This document shows, one piece after another, positions 40,103 through 49,282 of a DNA stretch of 64,000 bases. The position numbers and the translations under genes were made by a program. Position 1 is the stretch's first letter. Each line of letters starts with the position of its first letter. The notes under the pieces were generated by a model. That model searched no databases. It saw only the letters and a program-made list of their open reading frames with translations, and was not told where the DNA came from. This DNA is from Oceanococcus sp. (GTDB lineage: Bacteria > Pseudomonadota > Gammaproteobacteria > Nevskiales > Oceanococcaceae): positions 1 to 64,000 of the forward strand of contig JASBUL010000011.1 in the NCBI GenBank assembly GCA_030147945.1. The letters are read 5' to 3'.

Positions 40103-41407
40103 TCAAACGGCCTCGGGGTTCCCCAGCAACAGGGCTGACCCCAGACCGCCGCCGGCACAGGTCGCCACCACCGCGTAGCGTCCGCCTTCCAGGCGCAAAC
40201 GGCGAGCGGCCGTGCTGATCAGGCGGATGCCGGTCCCGGCAAACGGATTGCCCAGCGCGAGCGAGCCGCCCCAAAGATTCAGACGCTCGGCGGGGATGGC
40301 GCCGGGCGCATACTCCAGCCCCAGTTCCTCACGCGCAAAGCGCGTGTCGGCGAGGGCCGCCTGATTGGCCAGAATCTGAGCGGCAAACGCTTCGTGCAGC
40401 TCGAACACGGCGATGTCCTGCATGCGCAGCCCGTGACGCGCCAGCAATGGCGGAATCGCCATGGCCGGCCCCAGCAGCATCTCGCTGTGCATGTCGTGCA
40501 CGCCCGTCAGCTGTGCATCACAAACCCGCGCCAGCGGTGTCAGGCCGCGCTGTTCGGCTTCGCCCTGCGCCATCATCAGCAAGGCTGCAGCGCCGTCGGT
40601 CAGTCCGGATGCGTTGCCGGGTGTCACGATGCCACTGGGGTCGAACGACGGCTTCAGCGCGGCCAGGCGTTGCAGCGAGGTGTCGCCGCGGATGGCGTCA
40701 TCGCGGCTGACCTCAATCTGCGCCAGGCTCACCCGCATGACATCGGCATAGTGACCCGCATCCCAGGCAGCCTGGGCGCGCTGATGGCTGCTCAGCGCGT
40801 AGGCGTCGGCCGCTTCGCGCGTCACGGCAAAGCGTTGCGCCATGTTTTCACAAGCGCTGCCCATGCTCAGGCCGGTGGTCAGATCCTGACTGCTCGGCAG
40901 TTCAGGCAGCAGATCAGCCGGCCGAATCCCGCCAAGCAGCTTGAGACGCTGTCGCAGGCTGCGTGCCTTGGACAGGCGAATCGCACGCTGGCGCATGCGC
41001 CGCGGCAGGCGTATCGGCAGATCGGAGAAGTTCTCCGTGCCTGCCGCCACTCCGATTTTCAGACGCCCCAGCGCGATCGCATCGCACAGGTTGATCACAC
41101 CGACATTGGGCGACACGCCGGCCATGGAAATGCTGTAGGCCGGGATATGACTGGGGTAACCCGCCAGCAGCATGGCTTCGCGCGCCACGTTGGTGGTCTC
41201 CACGTCCTGCACCACCATGCCCATGGTGACCAGCTCAACCGCTGCGGCATCCAGCCCGGCACGGCGCAAAATCTCGGCCAGCGGCAAGGCAGCCAGCTGG
41301 TAGTTGTGCAATTGCGCATAAGCGCCGGTGGAGTTCAGAAACGGTGTCCGTACGGCGTCCACCACAACAGGGCGACGTGCGTCGGCGACCTCAGTAAATC
41401 CGGGCAT
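40103..41407 (-). CDS. Thiolase-fold protein (HADHB/FadI branch) lacking catalytic Cys and His
   Basis: A 434-residue thiolase of the FadI/HADHB (trifunctional protein beta) branch, colinear throughout with that branch (VQDVETTNVAREAML, GNASGLTDGAAALLM, FELHEAFAAQILAN). Key catalytic residues are changed. The nucleophilic Cys of the MAC-x-S-x-N motif is Gly97 (codon 41119-41117, GGC), and the His of the GHP motif that activates it is Asn387 (LGNPF). His338 in HEAFA and the second Cys417 (ATCAGGG) remain. It is therefore unlikely to perform normal thiolysis. It could bind acyl-CoA or have another activity. It may be co-transcribed with the esterase 66 bases upstream. Confidence 0.88.
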   Translation of the reverse strand: MPGFTEVADARRPVVVDAVRTPFLNSTGAYAQLHNYQLAALPLAEILRRAGLDAAAVELVTMGMVVQDVETTNVAREAMLLAGYPSHIPAYSISMAGVSPNVGVINLCDAIALGRLKIGVAAGTENFSDLPIRLPRRMRQRAIRLSKARSLRQRLKLLGGIRPADLLPELPSSQDLTTGLSMGSACENMAQRFAVTREAADAYALSSHQRAQAAWDAGHYADVMRVSLAQIEVSRDDAIRGDTSLQRLAALKPSFDPSGIVTPGNASGLTDGAAALLMMAQGEAEQRGLTPLARVCDAQLTGVHDMHSEMLLGPAMAIPPLLARHGLRMQDIAVFELHEAFAAQILANQAALADTRFAREELGLEYAPGAIPAERLNLWGGSLALGNPFAGTGIRLISTAARRLRLEGGRYAVVATCAGGGLGSALLLGNPEAV

Positions 41408-41473
41408 GCAGCTTTCCAGTCAAAAACCGGATGCGATGTTACCGCAAAGAAACATGACGCACAGCGCGCACAC

Positions 41474-42304
41474 TCAGGGCCTGGCGGTTTTGACGTGGCG
41501 ATCCAGAAACGCGAGCACCTGAGGCCAGATCCAGCCATCGACCAAAAAGGTGGTGGCATGCCCCGACAGCGACACCTCAAGCAACTGATAGGGCGCCCCC
41601 TCGGCCTTGAGCGCAGAGGCAAGCAGACGCGATTGCTCGATGTCCACCAGCAGGTCCCAGGTGCCGTGATACATCAGGGTTGGCGGATCATCGGACGAAG
41701 CCAGGAACAACGGTGACGCGGCCCGGTACTCGGCTTCGTGACCGGCGTATTCACCGATCAGCTTGTGCAGGTAGGGACTCTCGGGGTAGCGCGTCAGATC
41801 GGTTGGCCCGGCGCCGGACACCACCGCGCGGACCCGATGACGCGTGCTCGGCTCATCCAGCCCCAGCATCAGGGCCAGGTGGCCCCCCGCCGAATATCCC
41901 ATCACGCCAACCCGCGTGGGGTCCACCTTCCAGCGTGGCGCCTGCGCTTCCAGATAGCGGTGTGCCGCAGCCACATCCAGGCTTTGCGCCGGGTAGCGAA
42001 ACGCCGGCGCCAGCCGGTAGCCCAGATTCATCACCACATAACCGGATGCGACCAGACGCTGGGCAAATTTGTCCATGTTTGCCGGTTCACCGCGCGCCCA
42101 GCCGCCACCGTGGATGAGCAGCACCGCCGGAAACGGCCCGGCCCCCGACGGCACATAGATGTCGGCGTGCTGACGCTCATGCGCCTGATCGACATACGCC
42201 TGATCACGCGACACCTCGTAGTCCGACTGCACCGGGCTGCGCACGCTGCAGCCCGCCAGCGCCATGGCGACACAGGACAGCACAGCAAGGGATGTTCGCG
42301 ACAT
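41474..42304 (-). CDS. Lipoprotein alpha/beta hydrolase (carboxylesterase/BD-FAE-like)
   Basis: A 276-residue esterase-like hydrolase with a lipoprotein signal ending LAGC (Cys19). It shows the oxyanion motif HGGGW (about 65-69), the nucleophile elbow GYSAGG (Ser138), Asp in HGTWDLLVD and His in SGHATTF, the hormone-sensitive-lipase/BD-FAE arrangement. It is probably anchored in the envelope and cleaves ester bonds of an unknown substrate. The ATG at 42304 was preferred over a GTG four codons upstream. It is divergent from the MFS gene and precedes the thiolase-fold gene on the same strand. Confidence 0.9.
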   Translation of the reverse strand: MSRTSLAVLSCVAMALAGCSVRSPVQSDYEVSRDQAYVDQAHERQHADIYVPSGAGPFPAVLLIHGGGWARGEPANMDKFAQRLVASGYVVMNLGYRLAPAFRYPAQSLDVAAAHRYLEAQAPRWKVDPTRVGVMGYSAGGHLALMLGLDEPSTRHRVRAVVSGAGPTDLTRYPESPYLHKLIGEYAGHEAEYRAASPLFLASSDDPPTLMYHGTWDLLVDIEQSRLLASALKAEGAPYQLLEVSLSGHATTFLVDGWIWPQVLAFLDRHVKTARP

Positions 42305-42473
42305 GATCCATTCCACAAAACGAGTTCACTGACTCTACGCCGCCTAGCCGGCCAGCGGATGCAGGCATGCCGCCCGAATGGGGTATTTGCGCCGTATCGA
42401 CGCAACCTACACTGAGGCGCAACCAGCCCGACAGGCCGCACGGCCGGCGGGCTCAAACGAACTGGAGACCCGT

Positions 42474-43781
42474 GTGCCCATTGCCAATCCGTCGCCCTAC
42501 GGGCACATGAACAACCCGAGCGGCTGGTACCGCAGTTACTGCCTCAGCCTGATTTTTGTGGTGCTGGTGATCGCCTATATCGATCGCGGCATTTTCGGCG
42601 TCATTCTGGAACCGATAAAACAGGAGTTCGGCCTCAGCGATCTGCAACTGGGTGTACTCACTGGACCGGCCTTTGCCTTGTTCTATGCCTTGATGGGCAT
42701 ACCGCTGGCGCGCTGGGCCGATGTCGGCAACCGGCGCACTGTGGTGGCCCTGTGCCTTGCCGTCTGGAGCGGCATGACCGCACTGGGCGGCATGGCGCAG
42801 AATTTTCTCACCCTGTTTCTGACCCGCATCGGGGTCGGCGTGGGTGAAGCCGGGGCGGTCCCGCCAACCCATTCATTGGCCTCCAACTACTACCCGCCAA
42901 CCCAGCACGGCAAGGTGGCGAGCATCCTGTCGTTTGCCGCGTTGATCGGCAGCTTCGTCGGGGTGATTCTGGGCGGCGAAGTGCTCAAGGCCAGCACCTG
43001 GCGGATCACACTCATGGTGGTCGGCATTCCGGGCCTGCTGCTGGCCGTGGTGGTATTCGCGAGCTTGCGCGAGCCCCGTCAGATCACTCGGGTGCCACGT
43101 CCGGGCGAGATTTTCGATGCCTCCTCGCGCGCGGTCATGCGCAAGCTGCTGGCCACAAAAACCTATTTCCAGCTGCTGCTGACTTTTGCCACGGTGTCGT
43201 TCTTTACCCTCGGCATGCCGGCCTTCGCCATTCCGTTCTTTCAGCGCAGTTTTGAGCTTGAGGTGAATATCGCCACGCGCAGCTACGGCAGCGCGGCCCT
43301 GGTGTCCACGCTGATCGGCACGATCCTGGCCGGCATCATCGTCGACCGACTGGCCCGCCGTGACGTGGCCTGGAAGCTGCGCCTGCCGGGCCTGGCTTGC
43401 CTGATCGCGGCCCCGATCATGGCAGCGGCCTTGCTCGCACCCGATTACCGCTTGTGCCTGGCTTTGTATGTCGTCGCCAATACACTGGTGTTCATGGCTC
43501 TGCCGGCACTGTATTCCGCAGTTTATGGCGTGGCCCACGACAGCGAGCGCTCGATGGCCATTGCACTGCTGGGCCTGGTCACCAATCTGATTGGCCTGGG
43601 TGTCGGCCCGGTGCTGATTGGCGCAGCCAGCGACTGGCTGCAACCACAGTTCGGCAGCGATTCGCTGCGCTATGCACTGGCCGGTTCCGTGCTGTTTCTG
43701 GCCTGGGCCTCGCTGCACATGCTCAAGGGTGTGCGCACCTATCGCCAGGATTACGTTGCCGGCGACACCGCCTCAGACTAG
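42474..43781 (+). CDS. Spinster-type MFS transporter
   Basis: A 12-helix major facilitator of the spinster-like branch, 435 residues from GTG 42474. The first helix reads LIFVVLVIAYIDRGIFGVILEPIKQEF and is followed by LTGPAFALFYALMGIPLARWAD and the RIGVGVGEAGAVPP segment typical of this branch. The GTG has GGAG at seven bases. A longer in-frame ATG at 42378 was rejected because it overlaps a promoter-like TTGCGC...TACACT and its extra residues do not look like protein. Substrates of bacterial spinster homologues are mostly unknown. It converges with thyA, leaving three bases between stop codons. Confidence 0.88.
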   Translation: MPIANPSPYGHMNNPSGWYRSYCLSLIFVVLVIAYIDRGIFGVILEPIKQEFGLSDLQLGVLTGPAFALFYALMGIPLARWADVGNRRTVVALCLAVWSGMTALGGMAQNFLTLFLTRIGVGVGEAGAVPPTHSLASNYYPPTQHGKVASILSFAALIGSFVGVILGGEVLKASTWRITLMVVGIPGLLLAVVVFASLREPRQITRVPRPGEIFDASSRAVMRKLLATKTYFQLLLTFATVSFFTLGMPAFAIPFFQRSFELEVNIATRSYGSAALVSTLIGTILAGIIVDRLARRDVAWKLRLPGLACLIAAPIMAAALLAPDYRLCLALYVVANTLVFMALPALYSAVYGVAHDSERSMAIALLGLVTNLIGLGVGPVLIGAASDWLQPQFGSDSLRYALAGSVLFLAWASLHMLKGVRTYRQDYVAGDTASD

Positions 43782-43784
43782 GGC

Positions 43785-44576
43785 CTAGACCGCAACCGGC
43801 GCCTTGATGTGCGGCAGCGGGTCGTAATCGACGATTTCGATGTCTTCGAAGCGGTAGTCGAACAGGCTGGGTGCCTTGTTCAGGCGCAGGCGCGGCAAAC
43901 TTCGCGGTGTGCGTGCCAGCTGCTCGGCAGCCTGCTCCAGATGATTGGAGTAGAGGTGCACATCGCCACCGGTCCACACGAAATCGCCCGGTTCGTAGCC
44001 GCATTGCTGGGCGAACATGTGGGTTAGCAAGGCGTAGCTGGCAATGTTGAACGGTACGCCGAGGAAGAAATCGCAGGAGCGTTGATACAACTGGCAGCTC
44101 AGGCGCCCGTTGGCGACGTAGAACTGAAACAGCAGATGACAGGGCGGCAACGCCATGTTCGGCACATCGGCCACGTTCCACGCACACACAATATGACGCC
44201 GCGAATCAGGGTTGTTGCGCAGTGAATCCAGCACCTGGCTGATCTGATCGATATGTCCGCCATCGGGGGTTGGCCAGCTGCGCCATTGATGCCCATACAC
44301 CGGCCCCAGGTTGCCATGCTCGTCAGCCCATTCGTCCCAGATGGTGACGCCGTTGTCCTTGAGATAGGCAATATTGGTGTCGCCACTGAGAAACCACAGC
44401 AACTCGTGAATGATCGAGCGCAGATGCAGCTTTTTGGTGGTCAGCAGCGGAAAGCCCTGGCCCAGATCGAAACGCATCTGCGCGCCGAAGATCGAACGGG
44501 TGCCGGTGCCGGTGCGATCACTCTTGTCCGCGCCGGTGTCGACGATGGTCTGCATCAGGTCCAGATACTGGCGCAT
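43785..44576 (-). CDS. thyA: Thymidylate synthase
   Basis: Methylates dUMP to dTMP with methylene-tetrahydrofolate. The 263-residue protein is one residue shorter than the E. coli enzyme. The catalytic Cys146 is in [13 protein letters not shown], and [30 protein letters not shown] and [18 protein letters not shown] all match. Its ATG overlaps the lgt stop as TGATG, so it is coupled to lgt; lgt-thyA is a familiar pair in gammaproteobacteria. Confidence 0.98.
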   Translation of the reverse strand: MRQYLDLMQTIVDTGADKSDRTGTGTRSIFGAQMRFDLGQGFPLLTTKKLHLRSIIHELLWFLSGDTNIAYLKDNGVTIWDEWADEHGNLGPVYGHQWRSWPTPDGGHIDQISQVLDSLRNNPDSRRHIVCAWNVADVPNMALPPCHLLFQFYVANGRLSCQLYQRSCDFFLGVPFNIASYALLTHMFAQQCGYEPGDFVWTGGDVHLYSNHLEQAAEQLARTPRSLPRLRLNKAPSLFDYRFEDIEIVDYDPLPHIKAPVAV

Positions 44577-45379
44577 CAGCGCTCTCCGTTACGACGATAA
44601 GCCCAGATCATGATCGCCATGCCCGACAACCACATGGGCGCTGACAGGATCATACCCATGGTCAACCAGCCACCGTAGAGGAAGCCGATATGGGCGTCGG
44701 GTGTGCGGAAGAATTCCACGAATGTGCGGGCCACGCCATAGCCGATCAGGAACAGGCCGGAGGCTGCCATGACCGGGCGCGGCTTGCGCGCAAACCACAG
44801 CAGGATAAGCAACAGGGCCAGCCCTTCCAGGCCGGCTTCGTACAGCTGCGAAGGGTGGCGCGGCAGCGGGCCGGCGCCAGCGTGCGGAAACACCATGCCC
44901 CAGGGCACTTCGGTCACCCGCCCCCACAGCTCGCCATTGATGAAGTTGCCGATACGCCCGGTCAGCAGCCCCACCGGCACCGCCACCGCAATGAAATCCA
45001 TCACTTCCCACCAGCGCCGGCGGTATTTGTGGGCATGCCAGAACTCGGCCAGTAGCACCCCGATCAGGCCGCCATGAAACGACATGCCACCTTCCCAGAT
45101 ACGCAGCAGATACATGGGGTCGGCGAGAAAGGCGGAAAAATCGTAGAACAGCACATAACCCACGCGGCCGCCCAGAATCACGCCGAGGATGCCGGTGAAC
45201 AGCACGTCGCTGATTTCATCCCGGGTCCAGCGCGCGGCGGCCACATGTGGCAGCTTCAGGCGCTGCACCTGAATCAGCCAGAACAGCGCGAAACCGGCCA
45301 GATACGACAAACCGTACCAGTGAATCTGCAACGGCCCGATGGCAATCGCAACGGGGTCGAAATTCGGATGAGTCAGCAT
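44576..45379 (-). CDS. lgt: Prolipoprotein diacylglyceryl transferase
   Basis: Inner-membrane enzyme that attaches diacylglycerol to the lipobox Cys of prolipoproteins, first step of lipoprotein maturation. The 267-residue protein has seven hydrophobic segments and the family signatures [23 protein letters not shown] (catalytic His region) and [17 protein letters not shown] at 45379 has AAGG six bases upstream; an in-frame TTG five codons earlier was rejected. Several lipoproteins predicted in this window are expected substrates. Confidence 0.97.
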   Translation of the reverse strand: MLTHPNFDPVAIAIGPLQIHWYGLSYLAGFALFWLIQVQRLKLPHVAAARWTRDEISDVLFTGILGVILGGRVGYVLFYDFSAFLADPMYLLRIWEGGMSFHGGLIGVLLAEFWHAHKYRRRWWEVMDFIAVAVPVGLLTGRIGNFINGELWGRVTEVPWGMVFPHAGAGPLPRHPSQLYEAGLEGLALLLILLWFARKPRPVMAASGLFLIGYGVARTFVEFFRTPDAHIGFLYGGWLTMGMILSAPMWLSGMAIMIWAYRRNGER

Positions 45380-45440
45380 GAAAAGCCTTGGCAAGTCAGG
45401 TCGCGAATGGGCCGCGGTGCGCGTGCAAAAGCGCTGCCCG

Positions 45441-45914
45441 TCACCACGCCGGCGGCTGCGCAGGATACCGAATCAGCGCGGCAATGTAGAGATCAACCAG
45501 GGCTTCTGCACAGGCCTGATCCTGCGCATCGAAGCGCGCCTTGAGCGGACTGTCTATATCCAGCACCCCGATCACCCGGCCCTGCTGCACCAGCGGCACA
45601 ACCAGTTCGGAGGCGGAGGTGGGATCGCACGCGATATGCCCGTCAAAGGCATGCACATCCGCGACCCGCAGAGTGCGCTGCTGCGCCGCGGCGGTGCCAC
45701 ACACACCTTGCCCCCAGGCGATGCGGGTGCACGCCGGCAAGCCCTGGAAAGGCCCCAGCACCAGCTCCTCACCACGACGCAGGTAAAACCCGGCCCAGTT
45801 GATGTCAGGCCACTGCTGATACAGCAGGGCCGAAAGATTGGCAGCGTTGGCCAGGGCATCCGGCTCGCCGCTGATCAGCGCGTCCGCCTGCTTCAAAAAC
45901 AGCGCGTGGTTCAT
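45441..45914 (-). CDS. msrC: Free methionine-(R)-sulfoxide reductase (GAF domain)
   Basis: A 157-residue single GAF-domain protein that reduces free methionine-R-sulfoxide. Three Cys at 62, 72 and 96 (PACTR, GVCGTA, HIACDP) have the same 10- and 24-residue spacing as the catalytic Cys84, Cys94 and Cys118 of E. coli YebR/MsrC. The tail LVVPLVQQGRVIGVLDIDSP is the usual GAF ending. The ATG at 45914 overlaps the stop of the MATE gene as ATGA, which argues against the longer open frame upstream. Cytoplasmic, oxidative-stress repair. Confidence 0.94.
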   Translation of the reverse strand: MNHALFLKQADALISGEPDALANAANLSALLYQQWPDINWAGFYLRRGEELVLGPFQGLPACTRIAWGQGVCGTAAAQQRTLRVADVHAFDGHIACDPTSASELVVPLVQQGRVIGVLDIDSPLKARFDAQDQACAEALVDLYIAALIRYPAQPPAW

Positions 45915-47281
45915 GTTTGGCTCTCCTGATATTTCGCTGGCAGGCGCCGCACCTGCCAGGCAAACCGTATGCCGAGCAAGGCCGCCGCAGCGGCCAGGGC
46001 GGCACAATACACCCACCACACGGCCTGCGCGCCACTGGCCTTGAAATGGAACAGCCAGATAAACGCCGCCCCACCCACGCCCCAGTAAGCAAAGGTGGTC
46101 GCCTGCATCACGAAGGCGGTGTCCTTGAGCCCTCGCAACATGCCCGAGCCCAGCGCCTGCAAGGCATCAACCAGATGAAACACCCCGGCAATGCGCAAAA
46201 AACTGACGGCAATGGCAGCCACCGCCGCGTCATCGGTATACAGGGCCACGATCGGCAACGGCATGCTCAACAGCAGCAACGCGATCAGGCCACTGAGCAC
46301 GCACATGCCCTGGTAACCAAGCGCGCCGATGCGGCGCACCGCCGCGGCCTGACGCGCACCCGCCGCCTGACCGATGAGCACCGCCACGGCCTGACCCAGA
46401 CCCAGCGCAATCATGAACATCATCCCGGTGAAATTGAGCGCGATCTGACTCGCGCCTATGGTTTCGGTGCCGAAGCGCGTCATCAAAAGCCCGCCGGTCG
46501 CAAACAGGGCGGTCTCGCTGGCCAGGGCAGCGCCAATCGGAAAACCCTGCTGAAGCACCTCGCGGCCGGCTTCGGGCTGCCACGCACCACGCGGCTGATA
46601 AGGCACAAATCGCGGGTCGCGCCAGAACAACCAGACCATCGCAGCCGCCAGCCACATCTGCACCAGCGCGGTGGCCAGACCGCAGCCCAGGGCACCCAGC
46701 GCCGGCAACGGCCCCCAGCCGGACATCAGCGCCAGATCCAGCGGAATATTCAGCAGCAAGGCGGTGAAACCGATCCACATCACCGGACGGCTGTGCCCCA
46801 AACCTTCCAGCGTATTGCGCAGGGCGAAGAACACACCAAGAAAAGGAGTGCCCAGCGACAGCGCGCGCAAATATGACACCGCGCCGTCACGCACGGCCGG
46901 CTCCAGACTGAGCTGATCCAGCACCAGCGGCGGAAACAGCCACAGCAACACACCCCACAACGTCCACAGCACCACCATCAAGCGCAGGGCCGATGCGCTG
47001 AAGCGCCCGATCTCCGCGACCTCGCGTTGCTCGCCGATGCGGTGTGCCACGCCCGGCGACACGGCCAGACCAAAGCCCAGCAGAAAGGTCATGCCAATCA
47101 TCAGCATGGTGCCGCCCAAGGCCACACCGGCCAGCACATCGGCGCCCAGTTGCCCAGCGACGATGGTGTCGGTGGTGTTCATGCCAAAAAAGGCAATCTG
47201 GGCAAACACGATGGGACCGGCCAAACGGACCAGACGCGACAGGCGCGGCAATTCAAGCGCAGGGGGAGACACAGCAGACAT
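45911..47281 (-). CDS. MATE family multidrug/cation efflux transporter
   Basis: A 456-residue, 12-helix MATE antiporter of the NorM type, which exports cationic drugs in exchange for sodium or protons. Family stretches include FAQIAFFGMNTTDTIVAGQLG in the first helices, LNIPLDLALM, and the second-half repeat GFPIGAALASETALFATGGLLM. ATG at 47281 was taken; a GTG six codons upstream is possible, and neither has a strong ribosome site. Its stop overlaps msrC, suggesting a MATE-msrC-lgt-thyA transcript. Confidence 0.92.
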   Translation of the reverse strand: MSAVSPPALELPRLSRLVRLAGPIVFAQIAFFGMNTTDTIVAGQLGADVLAGVALGGTMLMIGMTFLLGFGLAVSPGVAHRIGEQREVAEIGRFSASALRLMVVLWTLWGVLLWLFPPLVLDQLSLEPAVRDGAVSYLRALSLGTPFLGVFFALRNTLEGLGHSRPVMWIGFTALLLNIPLDLALMSGWGPLPALGALGCGLATALVQMWLAAAMVWLFWRDPRFVPYQPRGAWQPEAGREVLQQGFPIGAALASETALFATGGLLMTRFGTETIGASQIALNFTGMMFMIALGLGQAVAVLIGQAAGARQAAAVRRIGALGYQGMCVLSGLIALLLLSMPLPIVALYTDDAAVAAIAVSFLRIAGVFHLVDALQALGSGMLRGLKDTAFVMQATTFAYWGVGGAAFIWLFHFKASGAQAVWWVYCAALAAAAALLGIRFAWQVRRLPAKYQESQT

Positions 47282-47369
47282 CGGCGGGGAGTACGGCACA
47301 ACGAGGCCGGGACGAAACCGCGTATTATCGCGCCTCCTGATTGAACCCGGCGGCCCGTCTGTCGGTCAC

Positions 47370-47717
47370 ATGGCCATGTCTGTCAGCCCAAGCCCCGATA
47401 CCCTGCAGCTGGTGTTGTGCACCTGCCCGCAAAGCGAAGCCCGCGATCTGGCGCAGTCGCTGGTTAGTCGGCGTCTGGCCGCCTGCGTCAACATCCTGCC
47501 GACGGTGAGCTCGGTCTACCGCTGGGATGAACAGGTGGTCGCCGAAGACGAAGCCTTGCTGATGATCAAGACCTGTGCTGACCAGCGCGAGGCCTTGTTC
47601 ACCCAGCTGGCCGAGCTGCACCCCTACGCCGTGCCCGAAATCATCAGCCTGCCGGCGGGCAGCGTGTGGCCCGGCTACCAAGCCTGGGTCCGCGACGAAA
47701 CCCGGCCCCTGCCCTGA
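47370..47717 (+). CDS. cutA: CutA1 divalent-ion tolerance protein
   Basis: A trimeric ferredoxin-like-fold protein of 115 residues linked to copper tolerance and possibly signalling. It has the CutA landmarks LCTCPQSEARDLAQSLVSRRLAACVNI, SVYRWDEQVVAEDEALLMIKT and the C-terminal VPEIISLPA plus W-x-x-Y-x-x-W. ATG at 47370 was taken, with ATG 47376 as an alternative; the long open frame upstream lies antisense to the MATE gene and is not real. It is next to the DsbD/TlpA genes as in Pseudomonas-like chromosomes. Confidence 0.94.
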   Translation: MAMSVSPSPDTLQLVLCTCPQSEARDLAQSLVSRRLAACVNILPTVSSVYRWDEQVVAEDEALLMIKTCADQREALFTQLAELHPYAVPEIISLPAGSVWPGYQAWVRDETRPLP

Positions 47718-47728
47718 ACATCCCGAAC

Positions 47729-48178
47729 ATGATGCGAACTGTGACGATCGGCCTGCTGGCCCTGATCTGGCCGTGGATGGCCAGCGCCGGATTTTTTGAT
47801 GACACCCGCAGCAGCCAGGATGCCTTTCTGCCTGCCGAATACGCCTTTCGGGTTGAGGCCATCGCACTGGACCGCGAGCGCATTCAGGCGCGCTGGACGA
47901 TTGCTCCGGGCTACTACCTCTACCGGCATCGCCTTGATGTCGCGGTGGTCGAACCCGACGGCCTGACCATTCGCTGGCAGCCCCCGCAGGGCCAGCCGTA
48001 CCACGACGAACACTTCGGCGACGTCGAGATTTACCACGATGTGCTGGATCTGCCGATTGCCCTGACGGGACAAGGCGAATCGGTTACGCTCAAACTGCGC
48101 TATCAGGGCTGCGCCGACGCGGGCCTGTGCTACCCACCACAAACGCATACCGTGACACTGGATCTGACCACACCATGA
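47729..48178 (+). CDS. Stand-alone DsbD alpha (N-terminal) domain protein
   Basis: A 149-residue periplasmic protein with a signal peptide (IGLLALIWPWMASA) and a single DsbD alpha domain. The redox pair is intact: Cys128 and Cys134 in YQGCADAGLCYPPQT, spaced as Cys103/Cys109 of E. coli DsbD. Normal DsbD is about 560-600 residues and adds eight membrane helices and a thioredoxin domain; both are absent, and the next gene starts within its stop codon. It would need another electron donor, such as a CcdA-type protein elsewhere. It may pass electrons to the TlpA-like protein encoded next. Confidence 0.88.
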   Translation: MMRTVTIGLLALIWPWMASAGFFDDTRSSQDAFLPAEYAFRVEAIALDRERIQARWTIAPGYYLYRHRLDVAVVEPDGLTIRWQPPQGQPYHDEHFGDVEIYHDVLDLPIALTGQGESVTLKLRYQGCADAGLCYPPQTHTVTLDLTTP

Positions 48179-48696
48179 AAGCCCTGACCTATGCCGTGAT
48201 CGCCGCGCTGGCACTGGGCCTGGGTTTTGTCCTGGGCGGCATGCGCCACAATCACGGACACGGCACCGATGACAGCAGCCCCATGCCGGCGCCGGCCTTC
48301 TCGTTGATCGATCTCAACGGTGAGGCGCACACTCCGGAGCGTTACCGCGGACAACTGCTGCTGATCAATTTCTGGGCCACCTGGTGCACACCATGTGTGC
48401 TCGAAATGCCGCGTCTGGATGCGGCCTATCAGCAATATGCCGAGCAAGGCCTGGCGATACTCGGGCCGGCGCTGGACGATTCGGCTGCAGTCAGCGCGTT
48501 TCTCAAGGACAACCCGATCAGCTACCCGGTCACGGTGGGCGATCAGGCGCTGTTCTCGCTGATGGACGAATTCGGCGACACGCTGGGCGCTTTGCCCTTC
48601 AGCGTGCTGATCGATCGCCAGGGGCTGATCGTGGAGCGCCACTGGGGTGAACTGACCCAGGCTCAGCTGGATGAGCTGCTCGAGACTTATCTGTAG
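48175..48696 (+). CDS. TlpA/ResA-like membrane-anchored thioredoxin
   Basis: A 173-residue thiol-disulfide protein with an N-terminal anchor (ALTYAVIAALALGLGFVLGG), a His-rich spacer (RHNHGHG) and a redoxin domain with the active site WCTPC (Cys71, Cys74) and the cis-Pro segment GALPFSVLIDRQG. It should act in the periplasm as a reductant, for example in cytochrome c maturation or disulfide repair. ATG at 48175 overlaps the DsbD-alpha stop as ATGA. It follows the position of full-length DsbD at this locus in other gammaproteobacteria. Confidence 0.92.
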   Translation: MKALTYAVIAALALGLGFVLGGMRHNHGHGTDDSSPMPAPAFSLIDLNGEAHTPERYRGQLLLINFWATWCTPCVLEMPRLDAAYQQYAEQGLAILGPALDDSAAVSAFLKDNPISYPVTVGDQALFSLMDEFGDTLGALPFSVLIDRQGLIVERHWGELTQAQLDELLETYL

Positions 48697-48829
48697 AACG
48701 CAAAGTTCGGCAAAAATCGCAAAAATGTAGGAATTTGCCGACATCGTGCTGCGATCTTTCGCAAAACCTATACATTGACCCACAACTGCGACACAATGGT
48801 GCAAAACAGCATCAACAGGATCAATCGCA

Positions 48830-49282
48830 GTGGGCAAACTGCTTTTACTCAATGGCCCGAATCTGAATCGGCTCGGCACCCGTGAGCCGCAAACCTACGG
48901 CCACACCACGCTCGCCGATATCGAGCAGCACCTGACCTCACTGGCAGATGCACAAGGCCATGCTCTGACGTGCTTCCAAAGCAATGCGGAGACTGCCCTG
49001 ATTGAGCGCATACATCAAGCCGGCGACGACGGCTGCGATCTCATCCTGTTCAATCCGGCCGCGTTCACCCACACCAGCGTCGCGCTGCGCGATGCACTGC
49101 TCGCGGTGAACCTGCCGTTTATCGAAATTCACCTCAGCAATGTGCACGCCCGCGAGGCGTTTCGCCATCACTCGTATTTCTCCGACATTGCTGTCGGCGT
49201 GATCTGCGGGCTGGGTGTGCACGGCTACGAACTCGCACTGAATGCCGCCATGCGGCGACTCGAATCGCAACAGGACGACTGA
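48830..49282 (+). CDS. aroQ: Type II 3-dehydroquinate dehydratase
   Basis: Third step of the shikimate pathway, trans-dehydration of 3-dehydroquinate. The 150-residue protein has the type II landmarks [20 protein letters not shown] (with the catalytic Tyr and flexible Arg loop), [30 protein letters not shown] and [17 protein letters not shown]. It starts with GTG, with AGGA ten bases upstream. Its stop TGA shares a base with the accB ATG (TGATG), giving the usual aroQ-accB-accC order. Confidence 0.97.
   Translation: MGKLLLLNGPNLNRLGTREPQTYGHTTLADIEQHLTSLADAQGHALTCFQSNAETALIERIHQAGDDGCDLILFNPAAFTHTSVALRDALLAVNLPFIEIHLSNVHAREAFRHHSYFSDIAVGVICGLGVHGYELALNAAMRRLESQQDD

Noticed and set aside
42378-42473. 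Longer N-terminus for the MFS transporter starting at ATG 42378
   Set aside because: The extra residues do not resemble the family, a promoter-like pair lies inside, and GTG 42474 has a ribosome site.
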